Origin: JBMDXB01 sp048594975
GTDB taxonomy: Bacteria > Acidobacteriota > Vicinamibacteria > Vicinamibacterales > 2-12-FULL-66-21
Direction of reading: 5' to 3'
Length of the DNA: 31,799 bases
Assembly (NCBI GenBank): GCA_048594975.1
Contig: JBMDXQ010000163.1
Span: 1 to 31,799 of the forward strand
In this document: in pieces, positions 31,724-31,799 of the stretch
Position numbering within the stretch: position 1 is the stretch's first letter
How the letters are laid out: every line of letters starts with the position of its first letter
Translations under genes and position numbers: made by a program
The notes under the pieces: generated by a model
What the model was told of the DNA's origin: nothing
The model's input: only the letters and a program-made list of their open reading frames with translations
Databases searched by the model: none

Positions 31724-31799
31724 GTCCCCATCGTCCAGAGGCCCAGGACGTGGCCCTTTCAAGGCCAAAACACGGGTTCGAATCCCGTTGGGGACGCCA
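31724..31799 (+). tRNA. tRNA-Glu (anticodon UUC)
   Basis: The 76-nt gene folds as a complete cloverleaf: acceptor strands GTCCCCA and TGGGGAC, anticodon stem TGGCC/GGCCA around the loop CTTTCAA (anticodon TTC at 31758-31760), and a T-arm with GGTTCGAATCC. The discriminator G and an encoded CCA end exactly at the window edge. It reads GAA and GAG codons by wobble. A promoter is visible upstream. Confidence 0.97.

Noticed and set aside
30505..31731. 408-residue version of the PD40-like lipoprotein
   Set aside because: The added N-terminus is random-looking and would cover the small membrane peptide gene; the GTG at 31284 begins a proper lipoprotein signal.

Overview
The window reads as chromosome from a high-GC, Gram-negative soil or sediment bacterium, most likely Acidobacteriota of the Vicinamibacteria type. 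This is inferred from gene style: an Oar-like TonB receptor with an N-terminal carboxypeptidase-regulatory domain, membrane-anchored alkaline-phosphatase-superfamily proteins fused to TPR repeats, PQQ dehydrogenases, many secreted proteins of unknown function, and palindromes of the kind that read as 'VRLKPDTT' when they fall in coding sequence. No rRNA or marker gene confirms it.

Region 1 (1-2850) is mobile-element territory. It has a truncated DUF433 gene, about 0.9 kb without a recognisable gene but with strong inverted repeats, then a compact operon: a small ORF, an excisionase-like HTH protein (TGATG overlap) and a tyrosine recombinase. Just after the recombinase lies the 3' half of a tRNA-Cys(GCA) gene, an attachment-site relic. 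The recombinase carries two repeat-like DNA segments in frame.

Region 2 (2899-7116) holds a GAF-SpoIIE/PP2C phosphatase, two divergent genes of unknown function, a secreted unknown protein, a probable decayed repeat, and a GyrI-like gene broken by a frameshift.

Region 3 (7214-13970) is the most striking block: three consecutive genes of about 770, 769 and 714 residues, joined by 4-nt GTGA overlaps. Each couples an alkaline-phosphatase-superfamily catalytic domain to C-terminal TPR repeats at the membrane. Two look like sulfatases but carry Thr at the nucleophile position. A bidirectional hairpin separates them from a convergent TonB-dependent receptor (14085-16895).

Region 4 (17255-21582) has a small exported protein, a PQQ-type sugar dehydrogenase, a 245-bp MITE-like element, a small exported lipocalin-like protein and a BBE-type FAD oxidoreductase.

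Region 5 (21834-23692) is a cysteine biosynthesis pair, cysK and cysE, overlapping by ATGA. The serine acetyltransferase ends in Ile, as needed to dock into CysK, and has an unusual CxxC-x7-CxxC insert. A 60-residue membrane protein and a di-haem cytochrome c lipoprotein follow.

Region 6 (25085-31799) has a PilZ protein, small unknown proteins, a PhoA-like alkaline phosphatase, an M16 peptidase remnant, a two-domain secreted protein, a six-repeat propeller-like secreted protein, a PD40-like lipoprotein, a 38-residue membrane peptide, and an intact tRNA-Glu(UUC) that ends exactly at the window edge.
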